Positions 45,677 to 55,549 of a stretch of 59,297 nucleotides of DNA are shown piece after piece (the stretch's first letter is position 1; each line of letters starts with the position of its first letter). The DNA is taken from assembly GCA_028819565.1 (NCBI GenBank), contig JAPPLD010000021.1, forward strand, positions 1 through 59,297, given 5' to 3'. This stretch comes from Gammaproteobacteria bacterium. Its GTDB lineage: Bacteria; Pseudomonadota; Gammaproteobacteria; Poriferisulfidales; Poriferisulfidaceae. The notes beneath the pieces are model-generated. The model did no database searches. It saw only the letters and a list, made by a program, of their open reading frames with translations, and was not told the DNA's origin. Made by a program: the position numbers and the translations under genes.

Positions 45677-46424
45677 GACGGCCCCGGAGCAAGCTGAATA
45701 CACGCCTTCCCCCGATGCCCTCGCCAATCGCGTGGTGATGGTCACCGGTGCAAGTTCCGGCATCGGCCGGGCCTGCGCCTGCGCCTGCGCCAAGGCCGGT
45801 GCCACGGTGATTCTGTTGGCCCGCGACGTCCCCCGGCTGGAGCAGACCTACGACCAGATCGCTGAAGCGGGCGGGCCAGAGCCCGTCATCCTTCCGCTCG
45901 ACCTCAACGGTGCAACGATTGAAGACTATGCGCAAGTGGCCGAACAGATCAGCCAGGATTTCGGGCGCTTGGACGGGCTGTTGAACAATGCCGGGCTAGT
46001 CGGCGGATTACGCCCGATGCGCCTGCTTGAACCCAGCGACTGGACTCGGCTCGCACGCGTCAACCTGCTGGGGCCCTGGCTGCTGACCCAAGCCTGCCTG
46101 CCCCTGCTGGATCGGGCAGAAGACCCTGCGATCGCGTTCACGCTCGACAAGCAATCGCGACGCGCCTATTGGGGCGCTTACGGCGTGGCCAAAGCGGGAG
46201 TTGCGGGACTGGTCGACATCCTGTCTCAGGAGTTGAGTGGCGATCATCCGATCCGGGTCAACGGCATCGACCCGGGACCGGTGGAGACGCGGCTGCGCCA
46301 GCAGAACTACCCGGGAGAGCCCGGCAACTCGCACTCTGCCCCCGAGCAGGTCGCACCAGCGTTCGTCTACTTCCTAGGTTCGGACAGCCGCGGCATCACC
46401 GGCCGCACCATCCATCTCAAATAG
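45666..46424 (+). CDS. YciK-like short-chain dehydrogenase
   Basis: 252 residues. NAD(P)-binding TGASSGIGRACA near 27, NNAGLVGG near 107, and the YxxxK pair in AYGVAKAG near 171. The usual serine-bearing FTSSS...GR segment before that tyrosine is replaced by FTLDKQSRR, so the catalytic Ser appears lost. YciK-type genes commonly follow the gph/mupP gene. Substrate unknown. Overlaps rmuC by 11 bases at its start and the convergent glycosylase by 8 at its end. Confidence 0.88.
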   Translation: MPTETAPEQAEYTPSPDALANRVVMVTGASSGIGRACACACAKAGATVILLARDVPRLEQTYDQIAEAGGPEPVILPLDLNGATIEDYAQVAEQISQDFGRLDGLLNNAGLVGGLRPMRLLEPSDWTRLARVNLLGPWLLTQACLPLLDRAEDPAIAFTLDKQSRRAYWGAYGVAKAGVAGLVDILSQELSGDHPIRVNGIDPGPVETRLRQQNYPGEPGNSHSAPEQVAPAFVYFLGSDSRGITGRTIHLK

Positions 46425-47091
46425 GCTCCACCACCTGCCCGTAGACACAGCGGGTCCGCAGGCGGCACTCCCCGCAACGCGGGTCACGGGCCAAGCAAAT
46501 CCGCTTGCCGTGCAGCACGATGCGTGCATGGAATTCGTTGTAGAGCGCCGCGTCGCGCGGCAGTTCACGCTCGAACAATTGGCGCAGTTCTTCGTAGCCG
46601 ACCCGCGACGACACCAGCCCGAGCCTTGAGAAGACCCGCCGGGTGTAGGCATCCACCACGAATACCGGCCGGCCAAGGGCGTACAGCAGAATGTCGTCCG
46701 CCGTCTCCGGGCCGACGCCGTGGACCGCCAGCAGTTCCTCGCGCAGGTCTTCGGTGTCCCGACGTTTCAGCCGGCGCAACGGTCCCTTCTCCCGGTACCA
46801 TTCGCACAGGGCGCGCAGGCGTTTCTGCTTGATGTTGTAGTAGCCGGACGAGCGGATCAGGTCGGCCAGTTGCGCGGGCGACAGGGCCAGGATTGCGTCA
46901 ACGTCAAGGCAACCGGCCTCGCGCAGGCGAGCGATGGATTTTTCGACGTTGACCCAAGCGGTGTTCTGCGTGAGAACCGCGCCGACCATGATTTCGAAAG
47001 TGCTGCGCGCTGGCCACCAGCCAAAACGGCCGTTTCGGAGTGGAGCGGAATGCTGCCGACGCAGCAGATCGAGAATGTCGTGCAGACTCAA
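46417..47091 (-). CDS. HhH-GPD DNA glycosylase (endonuclease III/MagIII-like)
   Basis: 224 residues. Helix-hairpin-helix VHGVGPETADDILLYALG near 119 and catalytic Asp in VFVVDAYTRR near 142. C-terminal 4Fe-4S loop C-x6-C-x2-C-x5-C (CLARDPRCGECRLRTRC). In E. coli endonuclease III the hairpin is GVGRKTA with catalytic Lys; here Glu stands in that place, so a beta-lyase reaction is unlikely. Monofunctional base removal, as in MagIII-type 3-methyladenine glycosylases, fits better. Starts one base after the pntB stop. Confidence 0.88.
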   Translation of the reverse strand: MSLHDILDLLRRQHSAPLRNGRFGWWPARSTFEIMVGAVLTQNTAWVNVEKSIARLREAGCLDVDAILALSPAQLADLIRSSGYYNIKQKRLRALCEWYREKGPLRRLKRRDTEDLREELLAVHGVGPETADDILLYALGRPVFVVDAYTRRVFSRLGLVSSRVGYEELRQLFERELPRDAALYNEFHARIVLHGKRICLARDPRCGECRLRTRCVYGQVVEPI

Positions 47092-48483
47092 CTAGTTGAG
47101 GGCCTGAACGATTTCCTCAGCCATCTTCTTGGCGTCCCCGAACAGCATCATGGTCTTGTCGCGGAAGAACAATTCGTTGTCCACGCCGGCGTAGCCGGAG
47201 CCCAGGGAGCGTTTCAGGAACAGCGTCGTGCCCGCCTTCTCGACGTCCAGGATCGGCATGCCGTAAATCGGGCTGGTCGGATCCGTCTTCGCCAGCGGGT
47301 TGGTGACGTCGTTGGCGCCGATCACGAACGCCACGTCGGCGGTCGAGAATTCGTGGTTGATCTCCTCAAGCTCGAACACTTCGTCGTACGGTACCGAGGC
47401 TTCCGCCAGCAGTACGTTCATGTGCCCCGGCATGCGCCCGGCCACCGGATGGATCGCGTATTTGACGTCGACACCCTTCTCTTTCAGCAGATCCGCCATT
47501 TCGCGCAGCGCGTGCTGTGCCTGGGCCACCGCCATGCCGTAGCCCGGCACCACGATCACCTGGTTGGCGTTACTCATGATGAAAGCCGCGTCGTCCGCGC
47601 TACCCTGCTTGACCGAACGGCTTCCGCCGGCCTGTTGTGTCGCAGCGACCGTGTCGCCGCCGAAGCCACCGAGCAGCACGTTGAAGATGGAGCGGTTCAT
47701 GCCCTTGCACATGATGTAGCTCAAGATCGCGCCAGCCGAGCCGACCAATGCACCGGTAATGATCAGTGCCGTGTTGGTCAGCGTGAAGCCAATGCCGCAG
47801 GCAGCCCAACCAGAGTAGGAATTCAGCATGGACACCACCACCGGCATGTCCGCACCACCGATCGGGATGATGATCAGGAAGCCGATCAAGAACGACAAGA
47901 TCACGATGGCCCAGAACGAGGTCGGGTCCTGCCCGAAAACCAGCGCGACAGTCAGGGCGACGATAGCGATACCGATAACAGCGTTCAGCGGGTGCTGCAG
48001 AGGAAACACCACCGGGTTGCCGCTGACCAGGCCCTGCAGCTTGGCAAATGCCACCACGGAACCGGAGAAGGTGATGGCGCCGACCGCGGCGCCGATGCTC
48101 ATCTCGATCAGCGAAGCCGTGCCGATGTTGCCAAAGGTCCCGATGCCGTAGGCTTCCGGATGGTAGAACGCGGCAACCGCCACCAGCACTGCGGCCATAC
48201 CGACCAACGAGTGGAACGCGGCCACCAACTGCGGCAGCGCCGTCATGTTGATGCGGAACGCGACCAGCGTTCCGATCGTACCGCCGACGAGAATGCCGGC
48301 GAAGATGATTTCGTAACTGATGACCTCCGGGTCCAACAACGTGGTGGTCACGGCAATGATCATGCCGATGATGCCCATCAGGTTGCCCTGGCGCGCCGAG
48401 GTCGGGGACGACAGCCCGCGCAGCGCCATGATGAAGCACACGGCGGCGACGAGGTACGCGAATCCGGTCCAGTCTGCACTCAT
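47092..48483 (-). CDS. pntB: NAD(P) transhydrogenase subunit beta
   Basis: 463 residues. About nine membrane helices (to about 265) forming the proton channel, then the NADP-binding domain III: VIVVPGYGMAVAQAQHALREMADLL near 300 and YAIHPVAGRMPGHMNVLLAEA near 335. Uses the proton gradient to reduce NADP with NADH. Third gene of pntAA-pntAB-pntB; 18 bases after pntAB. Confidence 0.97.
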   Translation of the reverse strand: MSADWTGFAYLVAAVCFIMALRGLSSPTSARQGNLMGIIGMIIAVTTTLLDPEVISYEIIFAGILVGGTIGTLVAFRINMTALPQLVAAFHSLVGMAAVLVAVAAFYHPEAYGIGTFGNIGTASLIEMSIGAAVGAITFSGSVVAFAKLQGLVSGNPVVFPLQHPLNAVIGIAIVALTVALVFGQDPTSFWAIVILSFLIGFLIIIPIGGADMPVVVSMLNSYSGWAACGIGFTLTNTALIITGALVGSAGAILSYIMCKGMNRSIFNVLLGGFGGDTVAATQQAGGSRSVKQGSADDAAFIMSNANQVIVVPGYGMAVAQAQHALREMADLLKEKGVDVKYAIHPVAGRMPGHMNVLLAEASVPYDEVFELEEINHEFSTADVAFVIGANDVTNPLAKTDPTSPIYGMPILDVEKAGTTLFLKRSLGSGYAGVDNELFFRDKTMMLFGDAKKMAEEIVQALN

Positions 48484-48501
48484 GTCTCTACCCTCGCCCG
48501 C

Positions 48502-48896
48502 TTACTTCTTCTTCTTGAACATGGCCAGCATCCGCTGGGTCACCAGGAACCCGCCGAAGATGTTGACCGAGGCCAGCGTGACGGCTAGGAAGCCCATCAG
48601 GCTGGAGAGGTCCACGTCCGCCAATTCAGCCGCCGGGCCCGCGGCCAGCAGGCCGCCGACGATGATGACCGAAGAGATGGCGTTGGTGACCGACAGCAGC
48701 GGCGAATGCAGCGCCGGAGTCACGCTCCAGACCACGTAGAAGCCGACAAAGCAGGCCAGCACGAAAACGGTGAACAGGTGCAGGAACGAGGGTCCCCCCG
48801 TCACGGCGGTTTCCACACCGCCGGCTGCGGACATCGCGAGGTTCGCGACTTCCGAGACCTGGACCAGACCCTGGGTGAAAACGGTGGCGTCGATCA

Positions 48897-48900
<4 letters not shown>
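48502..48900 (-). CDS. pntAB: NAD(P) transhydrogenase subunit alpha 2
   Basis: 132 residues, the membrane part of the alpha subunit as a separate gene. Three or four membrane helices (about 40-60, 66-86, 100-120) and a Lys-rich end (MFKKKK). The split alpha subunit resembles Rhodospirillum-type transhydrogenase rather than the fused PntA of E. coli. ATGA overlap with pntAA; the second Met of the ATGATG could be the true start. Confidence 0.95.
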
Positions 48901-50051
<1,151 letters not shown>

Positions 50052-50087
50052 GCTGAGGAATCTGCTGGTTGTTCAGTTTGCTCAATC

Positions 50088-50119
50088 AAAAAAACGCACT
50101 CCGAATGCAGGAGGTGCGT
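50088..50119 (-). terminator. Hairpin with T tract upstream of pntAA
   Basis: Minus strand: ACGCACCTCC, loop TGCATTC, GGAGTGCGT, then seven Ts in total. Nine pairs with one bulged C. It could end transcripts from the restriction genes upstream. But an exact TATAAT (minus strand, 50136-50131) lies just before it, so it may instead sit in the pnt leader. Confidence 0.6.
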
Positions 50120-50130
50120 ATTAGGAAATC

Positions 50131-50136
50131 ATTATA
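50131..50136 (-). promoter_or_regulatory. Candidate -10 box upstream of pntAA
   Basis: Exact TATAAT on the minus strand; the best -35 at 17 bp is GTGAAT, a poor match. Transcription would start about five bases before the hairpin at 50094-50119. The rest of 50137-50247 holds nothing else I can identify. Confidence 0.4.
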
Positions 50137-50247
50137 CATCACCCGGTTTTTTGATTCACCTGCGAGCCGGGAAGTCAGGGCCTGCCGGGCGCCTCTGAAT
50201 GGCTTCGACCGGAGGGATGTTCTACGACCCACACAGAAGTGGTTGCT

Positions 50248-50805
50248 TTATAGTGGAGATTGACCTGTTACCTTGCTAACCAATGAGGAAACTTTCGACA
50301 AATTGCCGCCCCATTCATGTAACCAATCAGGTATTGAACTAGGCTTTACGTGCAACCATGCGGTATCTTGTCCAGTTTGCCCTCCATGCTGTGGCCCAAT
50401 CTCACCGGTTCTCCATTTCTCCATGATTACATCTTTCGGCAAAACCCAGCAGTGTGCATCAAATGGGCTAATTCCGAGGCAGATAACGAACTCATAGTTT
50501 TGATCACGTAGCTGTTGAAACACATATAAACCATTCTTCCAGAGTGTGCTGAATTTGATTTCTGCACGCACCCCATTGATCAATCTGTCCGCTTCACGAT
50601 CCGGTGATCGCGTCACATCAAATCCTTTGGTTGCCAAATAGCCCGAAACAAGTTTCTCGCCAATTGCCCCAACCTGTCGCGATGGACGCATCTTGATCCA
50701 TGCAAACGGACTACCTGTCCAAACGACAAGGTCTCCATACTCTTCCCGAAGGGTTTCGGAGCACGCCGCAAGAATGGATACTTCAGGATCCTTTATCTGA
50801 GACAT
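50248..50805 (-). CDS. Probable PD-(D/E)XK restriction endonuclease
   Basis: 185 residues. GEKLVSGYLATKGFDV (50-64), then SPD at 67-69 and EIK at 82-84, form the Glu, PD and ExK pattern of a PD-(D/E)XK nuclease core. Strands after it (LYVFQQL, EFVICLGI, CWVLPK) fit the fold. No family name can be given. It begins 6 bases after the stop of the methyltransferase, behind AAAAGG, so the pair is co-transcribed and most simply read as a type II restriction enzyme with its own methylase. AT-rich against pntAA next to it. Confidence 0.72.
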   Translation of the reverse strand: MSQIKDPEVSILAACSETLREEYGDLVVWTGSPFAWIKMRPSRQVGAIGEKLVSGYLATKGFDVTRSPDREADRLINGVRAEIKFSTLWKNGLYVFQQLRDQNYEFVICLGISPFDAHCWVLPKDVIMEKWRTGEIGPQHGGQTGQDTAWLHVKPSSIPDWLHEWGGNLSKVSSLVSKVTGQSPL

Positions 50806-50811
50806 AGCCTT

Positions 50812-51735
50812 TTAAGCTGTTTTTGCCAAATCAAGTTCCGGCAATTCTTGTTGTACCAATTCCTCACTGTGTAAATCTGGTTTAGCAAATGCGAGTCGCT
50901 TAATCATCACTTTGATTGCCTCGGAATGATTGTCGATCAGTACCGCATTACGACCCGCCTTAATGGCAGCCTCTCCCGTTGTCCCACTGCCTGCAAAAAA
51001 ATCAAGCACCCAATCCCCCGGATTGGAATGAACATTCACGATACGGTTCAATATCGCCAACGGTTTTTGTGTAGGGTATCCCGTTTTTTCCTTGCCATTT
51101 GGGCTTACGATCGTCTGCCACCAAGTGTCAGTCGGCGTCTTCCCTTTGGCCGCTTTCTCAGGCCCAACAAGCCCCGGTGCCATGTATGGAATCCGGTCGA
51201 TGTCATCGTATCGATATGTGTAATCATCTGGATTTTTTGCGTACCAAAGTATATTGTCGTGCTTGGCTGACCAACGTTTTTTGGATCTCGCTCCATAATC
51301 GTATGACCAGATAATTTCGTTGATAAAACACTCCCTCCCAAATATCTGATCCAACAAAACCTTACAGTAGTGCACTTCCCGGTAATCGATGTGGAAGAAA
51401 AACGAGCCCGTTGGGGATAGGAGTCGATGCGCTTCTAGCAATCTTGGCTCGAGAAAAAAAAGATAATCAGTAAAAGAATCTGGAAACTCTAAACTACCGA
51501 GTTGAGTTGTCTTGTATCTTTTTCCTTGGAATCCCACACGATCTCCATTTACATCGCGAGTTGTCTTGAGACGTTTTCTTGTCTGTGTTTTTCCTGTGTT
51601 GAATGGTGGATCTATGTAAATCAAATTGAACGTTTCTTTTGCGAACCCACGTAGGATGGAAAGATTGTCCCCGAAATAGATATCCAGCGATGGCGCAGAC
51701 TGGGTTTCGGGGTCTGAGACGAGGCGTTGGTTCAT
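50812..51735 (-). CDS. Beta-class site-specific DNA methyltransferase
   Basis: 307 residues from ATG 51735; an in-frame TTG 60 bases earlier would add 20 residues without family similarity. Motif IV DPPFNTG at 42-48 comes before motif I DFFAGSGTTG at 245-254, the beta-class order of type III Mod and many type II enzymes. DPPF/Y fits N6-adenine or N4-cytosine methylation. No long target-recognition insert, so it is a compact type II-like methylase. Protects DNA from the nuclease encoded downstream. Confidence 0.92.
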   Translation of the reverse strand: MNQRLVSDPETQSAPSLDIYFGDNLSILRGFAKETFNLIYIDPPFNTGKTQTRKRLKTTRDVNGDRVGFQGKRYKTTQLGSLEFPDSFTDYLFFLEPRLLEAHRLLSPTGSFFFHIDYREVHYCKVLLDQIFGRECFINEIIWSYDYGARSKKRWSAKHDNILWYAKNPDDYTYRYDDIDRIPYMAPGLVGPEKAAKGKTPTDTWWQTIVSPNGKEKTGYPTQKPLAILNRIVNVHSNPGDWVLDFFAGSGTTGEAAIKAGRNAVLIDNHSEAIKVMIKRLAFAKPDLHSEELVQQELPELDLAKTA

Positions 51736-51841
51736 CAAAGAATTCTGTCTGGACTTGGAATCATCTTGAATTCTGATCGACCTACAAGAGACCAATACAT
51801 CTGGAAGTCATTATGTCATTGTTCAGTAAAGAGCCAACACG

Positions 51842-52747
51842 TCATGGAATGAACACCTCTGTGTTGTGCCACTCCAAAAATTCTCGGCTTGGTCGATCTG
51901 CCAGTAAATCGGGAATATTCTTTAGTTCTTCGCCTGCTAGAGCATAGTATGCGCGGCCGTTTTCGAATTCCTGACGCAACTTTGGGCTTACTTCGAAGTA
52001 CAAATTAGGATTGACTGTGACGTAGCCCTCATCAAACAGCCGATGAATATCTGCGCGCAGTAATAAACCATTCTGGGTTTGATTGGGACCTTCTTCAGCA
52101 TGGGCTTTTATGTGCGCCGCTTCAAGTGCCGGAAGGCTGCGTTCCCCGGCAACCGCACAACGTCGATGATACGCGTCGGTGACGAGAGTACGAAATGCAC
52201 CCTGCCCAAGACGGGTTTTCGCAAGATAGTCTGCACCGAACCGAGGCTTTTCGACACGAATGCCAGGGCGCTTCACTACGAGTCGCTCTTCGACGGCTTT
52301 CCAAAGGTTTTGTCCAGATGCTTGGTTGGTGTCATAGGTGAATCCTCGCTGCACACTACGGGGCCAATCATCAGGTATCGGAATCCATTGATCCTCGTCT
52401 AAGAAGAAAGGGTCAGTAAGTATGTTGCACCCAATTTGAGCACCTGATGTTTGCGGAGACTTTCGATAACGTGCGATACGCTCCACAAGCTCGGTCATAT
52501 TAGATACACCGTTCTTTTCTCCAAAAGCATCCCATGCGAGAAAACATGGCAGGACAGTAAACCGGACAAAAAAGCCGCCCCCTACTATGTAGTTGCGCGG
52601 GGAGTGAAGTTTGAAGAGGAAAGGCCAACCGGCCTCCATCCTGCGTGGCGCTCGATCGCTTGGCTGCCAAAAGTTGACTTCATCCGGCTGAAGTAAACGT
52701 AGGGTTTCAAACCAATCGCCGTCAGTGATGCCGACCCAGTAACGCAC
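51842..52747 (-). CDS. HNH endonuclease with N-terminal recognition-like domain
   Basis: 301 residues from GTG 52747, chosen because relatives begin near (M)xYWVGITDGDWF; an upstream TTG is possible. Residues 1-150 (NFWQPSDRAPRRMEAGWPFLFKL, YIVGGGFFVRF, GCNILTDPFFL) resemble the domain found before HNH in many such proteins and may read modified or specific DNA. The HNH part runs from about 205: CAVAGE, LEAAHIKAHAEEGPNQTQNGLLLRADIHRLFDEGYVTV, with the H-N-H set intact. It lies 106 bases upstream of the methyltransferase start, same strand. A modification-dependent nuclease is possible. Confidence 0.82.
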   Translation of the reverse strand: MRYWVGITDGDWFETLRLLQPDEVNFWQPSDRAPRRMEAGWPFLFKLHSPRNYIVGGGFFVRFTVLPCFLAWDAFGEKNGVSNMTELVERIARYRKSPQTSGAQIGCNILTDPFFLDEDQWIPIPDDWPRSVQRGFTYDTNQASGQNLWKAVEERLVVKRPGIRVEKPRFGADYLAKTRLGQGAFRTLVTDAYHRRCAVAGERSLPALEAAHIKAHAEEGPNQTQNGLLLRADIHRLFDEGYVTVNPNLYFEVSPKLRQEFENGRAYYALAGEELKNIPDLLADRPSREFLEWHNTEVFIP

Positions 52748-52958
52748 AAATAAACCAGTACACAATCAAACGTTCAAATCTTATCTAGTGACGCAATGCA
52801 CTGTCAACTGGCATCAATGAGCAGCGTGCACTGCTGAAAACCGTATCGAGAGCCCCTCCCTCCATGCGAGATTTAGGAGGATTGTCACCAAAGTATTCGT
52901 AATACTCCAGAGTGGTGGAACAAACTCACCTAAACCCAAATGAGAACCACTTTACAAA

Positions 52959-52973
52959 TGAGAATGATTCTTA
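52959..52973 (+). promoter_or_regulatory. Fur box upstream of the TonB-dependent receptor
   Basis: TGAGAATGATTCTTA matches the 7-1-7 Fur consensus TGATAATnATTATCA at 12 of 15 positions. A related AAATGAGAACCACTTT precedes it (52938-52953), suggesting a tandem site. It lies about 50 bases before the chosen receptor start, so iron repression is likely. Confidence 0.7.
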
Positions 52974-53020
52974 CATACTGTTACCGCCGCAGGGATGGAC
53001 TCACTCAATTATGGACGCAA

Positions 53021-55420
53021 ATGGATAACAAAATGTTCAAAAAATCAGAAAGAATGCCCTGCATTCGTCGCGCAAGTCACCTGTGTGGGAGCCTCGCGCT
53101 GCTCCTCTCCGCTGCCGTGTCCGCGGAAGAGCCCTCCTCAGCGGTCGACCGTGAAGTTATCATTGTCGGCGGTTACCAGGAAGCTTACGAGACCGCCGGA
53201 TCAGCCCACTTCGTCGGGCCCGAGGAACTGCTGAAGTTCAACTACTCCGATATCCAGGACATTATCCGGGAGGTGCCAGGCGTCTCGGTACAACTCGAGG
53301 ACGGCTACGGGCTGCGTCCTAATCTCAGCATCCGCGGCACCGCGGCCGAGCGCAGCGGCAAAGTCACGTTGATGGAAGACGGCGTGCTGATCGCTCCGGC
53401 ACCCTACTCCGCGCCATCCGCCTACTACTTCCCGACCGCAGGCCGGATGCACGCCTTCGAGGTGCTGAAAGGCCCGGCCACGATCACCCAAGGGCCCTAT
53501 ACCACTGGCGGCGCCATCAACATGATCTCCACGCCGATTCCGCGCGACATGGGCGGCGGCCTCCTGATCGAAGGGGGCGGCTATTCCGACCATCGCCTGC
53601 ACGCACATGCAGGCTTCACATCGGATAGCGGCGTCGGCCTCATGTTCGAGACTCACGATTGGGCCTCGGACGGCTTCCAGAAGATCGACCGCGACGGCGG
53701 CAATACCGGCCTCGACATCCAGGACCATACGTTCAAGATCCGCTACACGACCCCGGATTCGCGCCACCAACTGGACTTCAAGTACCAGTACGCGGACCAG
53801 TCGTCCGACCAGAGTTATCTCGGCCTGACCGACGCGGATTTCCGGGCCGACCCCTACCGCCGCTACGGCCTGTCTCAACTGGACAACATCAAGACCCATC
53901 ACGACCAGCACATCCTCCGCTACCGGTTCAAGGCCAGCGACTCGCTGGCGATCTCGGTCACTGCCTACAACAACGAACATGAACGGAACTGGTTCAAGAC
54001 CGAAGGCCTGCACATTGACGGGCAGCAAAATTCCAATGATAAAAAGGACCAGAGTTGGTACAACGTCATCCAGGCCATCAACCGGGACAAGATTCTCGGA
54101 GACTACGGCACCGTCGATGAAAACGGGAATTACATGCAGGATGACGCACATGTCTCTCTGGATGCAAACAGAGAATTCATGGATTGCCTGGCAGGCGACG
54201 GAACCAACGCCAGAACCTGCTACACCCCGGAGCAGTTGCAGCAGATCCTCGACGGCACCCTCGACACCGAGCCGGGCGGAATCGAGCTGAAGCACAATTC
54301 CCGGGAGTATTTCTCCCGCGGCGTGCAGCTTCGCCTCGACTGGCAAGGCACAGTGGGCGAAACCGAGCATGACCTGGAAATCGGCTTCCGCTACCACGAG
54401 GATGAGGAAGACCGGATCCAACGCCTTGATTCCTACAGTCAGATCGATGGCAAGCTTGTCCTGCACGAAGCGGGCGACTGGGGTCATCAGAACGCCGGGA
54501 ACCGGCTTCAGGAAGCCGAAGCCATCGCCGTCTATGTCCACGACCGGATCGAATGGGGTCCGTGGGTGTTCTCCCCGGGCTTCCGCTACGAGGACATCGA
54601 TCAGAAGCGAACCCGCTGGAAGGACCCGGAGCCGGGCGATGTCCGCGCAAACTTCCGTTCCACCCGGAAGAACGACACCTCGGTGTTCCTGCCGGGCATG
54701 GGCGTACTGTTCAATGTCGACAGCCACTGGGTCTTGCTGGCCGGATATCACAAAGGTTTCGCGGCACCGAGCAACGAGCCCGGCATCGATGAAGAAGAAT
54801 CGGATAACTTCGAGCTCGGCGTACGCTACGCCAACAACCATATGCGCGGCGAGATCATCGCGTTTCACCACGACTACGAAAACATCATCGGCGTCTGCAC
54901 TGCTTCGTCCGGCGCCAACTGCGAAATCGGCGACAACTTCAACGGCGGCGAAGCAACCGTCGAAGGCGTTGAAGCGATGTTTTCGGCTGACGTGCCAGTC
55001 GGTGAAACACTAAGCCTGCCGCTCTCGTTGTCGTACACCTACATGGATACCGAATTCGACACCAACTTCGAGGACGACTTCTTCGGTGAGGTCTCGAAAG
55101 GCGACCCGGTCCCCTACATCCCCGAGCACCAGCTACGCGTCTCGATGGGCCTGGAAGGATCGGACTGGTCAATCAACCTCAGCGGAAAATACACCGACGA
55201 GGTTTGCGTGAGAGCAACTTGCGGAACTTTCGAGGAGACCGACTCATCCTTTACCGTGGACCTGGCCGGCAGTTATCGGGTAAACGAAAACATCAGCCTG
55301 ATCGCACGAGTGGAGAACGTGACCGATCAAGAGGATCTAGTCGGTCGCCAACCCTACGGTGCCCGACCCAACAAGCCGCGCACTGCAATGGTTGGATTGC
55401 GCGTCGACAACTTTTTCTAA
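53021..55420 (+). CDS. TonB-dependent outer-membrane receptor, iron-regulated
   Basis: 799 residues from ATG 53021; the first in-frame ATG (52940) lies before the Fur box and is unlikely. ATG 53033 is an alternative. Signal peptide ends at AVSA. TonB box in REVIIVGG, plug domain with FNYSDIQDIIREVPGVSVQLEDGYGLRPNLSIRGTAAERS and VLKGPATITQGPYTTGGAINMIST, then a 22-strand-type barrel ending in Phe (VGLRVDNFF). The nearest relatives by look are FecA-like ferric-chelate receptors. The energising TonB set is at 36477-41390. The region 52748-52958 is AT-rich without other signal. Confidence 0.92.
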   Translation: MDNKMFKKSERMPCIRRASHLCGSLALLLSAAVSAEEPSSAVDREVIIVGGYQEAYETAGSAHFVGPEELLKFNYSDIQDIIREVPGVSVQLEDGYGLRPNLSIRGTAAERSGKVTLMEDGVLIAPAPYSAPSAYYFPTAGRMHAFEVLKGPATITQGPYTTGGAINMISTPIPRDMGGGLLIEGGGYSDHRLHAHAGFTSDSGVGLMFETHDWASDGFQKIDRDGGNTGLDIQDHTFKIRYTTPDSRHQLDFKYQYADQSSDQSYLGLTDADFRADPYRRYGLSQLDNIKTHHDQHILRYRFKASDSLAISVTAYNNEHERNWFKTEGLHIDGQQNSNDKKDQSWYNVIQAINRDKILGDYGTVDENGNYMQDDAHVSLDANREFMDCLAGDGTNARTCYTPEQLQQILDGTLDTEPGGIELKHNSREYFSRGVQLRLDWQGTVGETEHDLEIGFRYHEDEEDRIQRLDSYSQIDGKLVLHEAGDWGHQNAGNRLQEAEAIAVYVHDRIEWGPWVFSPGFRYEDIDQKRTRWKDPEPGDVRANFRSTRKNDTSVFLPGMGVLFNVDSHWVLLAGYHKGFAAPSNEPGIDEEESDNFELGVRYANNHMRGEIIAFHHDYENIIGVCTASSGANCEIGDNFNGGEATVEGVEAMFSADVPVGETLSLPLSLSYTYMDTEFDTNFEDDFFGEVSKGDPVPYIPEHQLRVSMGLEGSDWSINLSGKYTDEVCVRATCGTFEETDSSFTVDLAGSYRVNENISLIARVENVTDQEDLVGRQPYGARPNKPRTAMVGLRVDNFF

Positions 55421-55473
55421 CCGGCAGGGGAAGGGAGCCTATCATCCCAGGGACTCCCTAAACCGTCGGAAAG

Positions 55474-55513
55474 GTAGCCCCCCGCTTCTCCTGCGACATT
55501 TTGGGGGGCTGCC
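55474..55513. terminator. Possible two-way terminator between receptor gene and coaX
   Basis: GTAGCCCCCC and GGGGGGCTGC pair across a 19-base loop (one G-U pair). It lies between convergent genes. There is only a short T run on either side, so termination is likely but not certain. Confidence 0.5.
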
Positions 55514-55549
55514 GCCTTTAATGGTACCTGATTTACGACACCAATACGC

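Noticed and set aside
53201-54871. 556-residue minus-strand frame inside the TonB receptor gene
   Set aside because: Antisense to well-defined plug and barrel sequence; composition is valine- and aspartate-rich without motifs.
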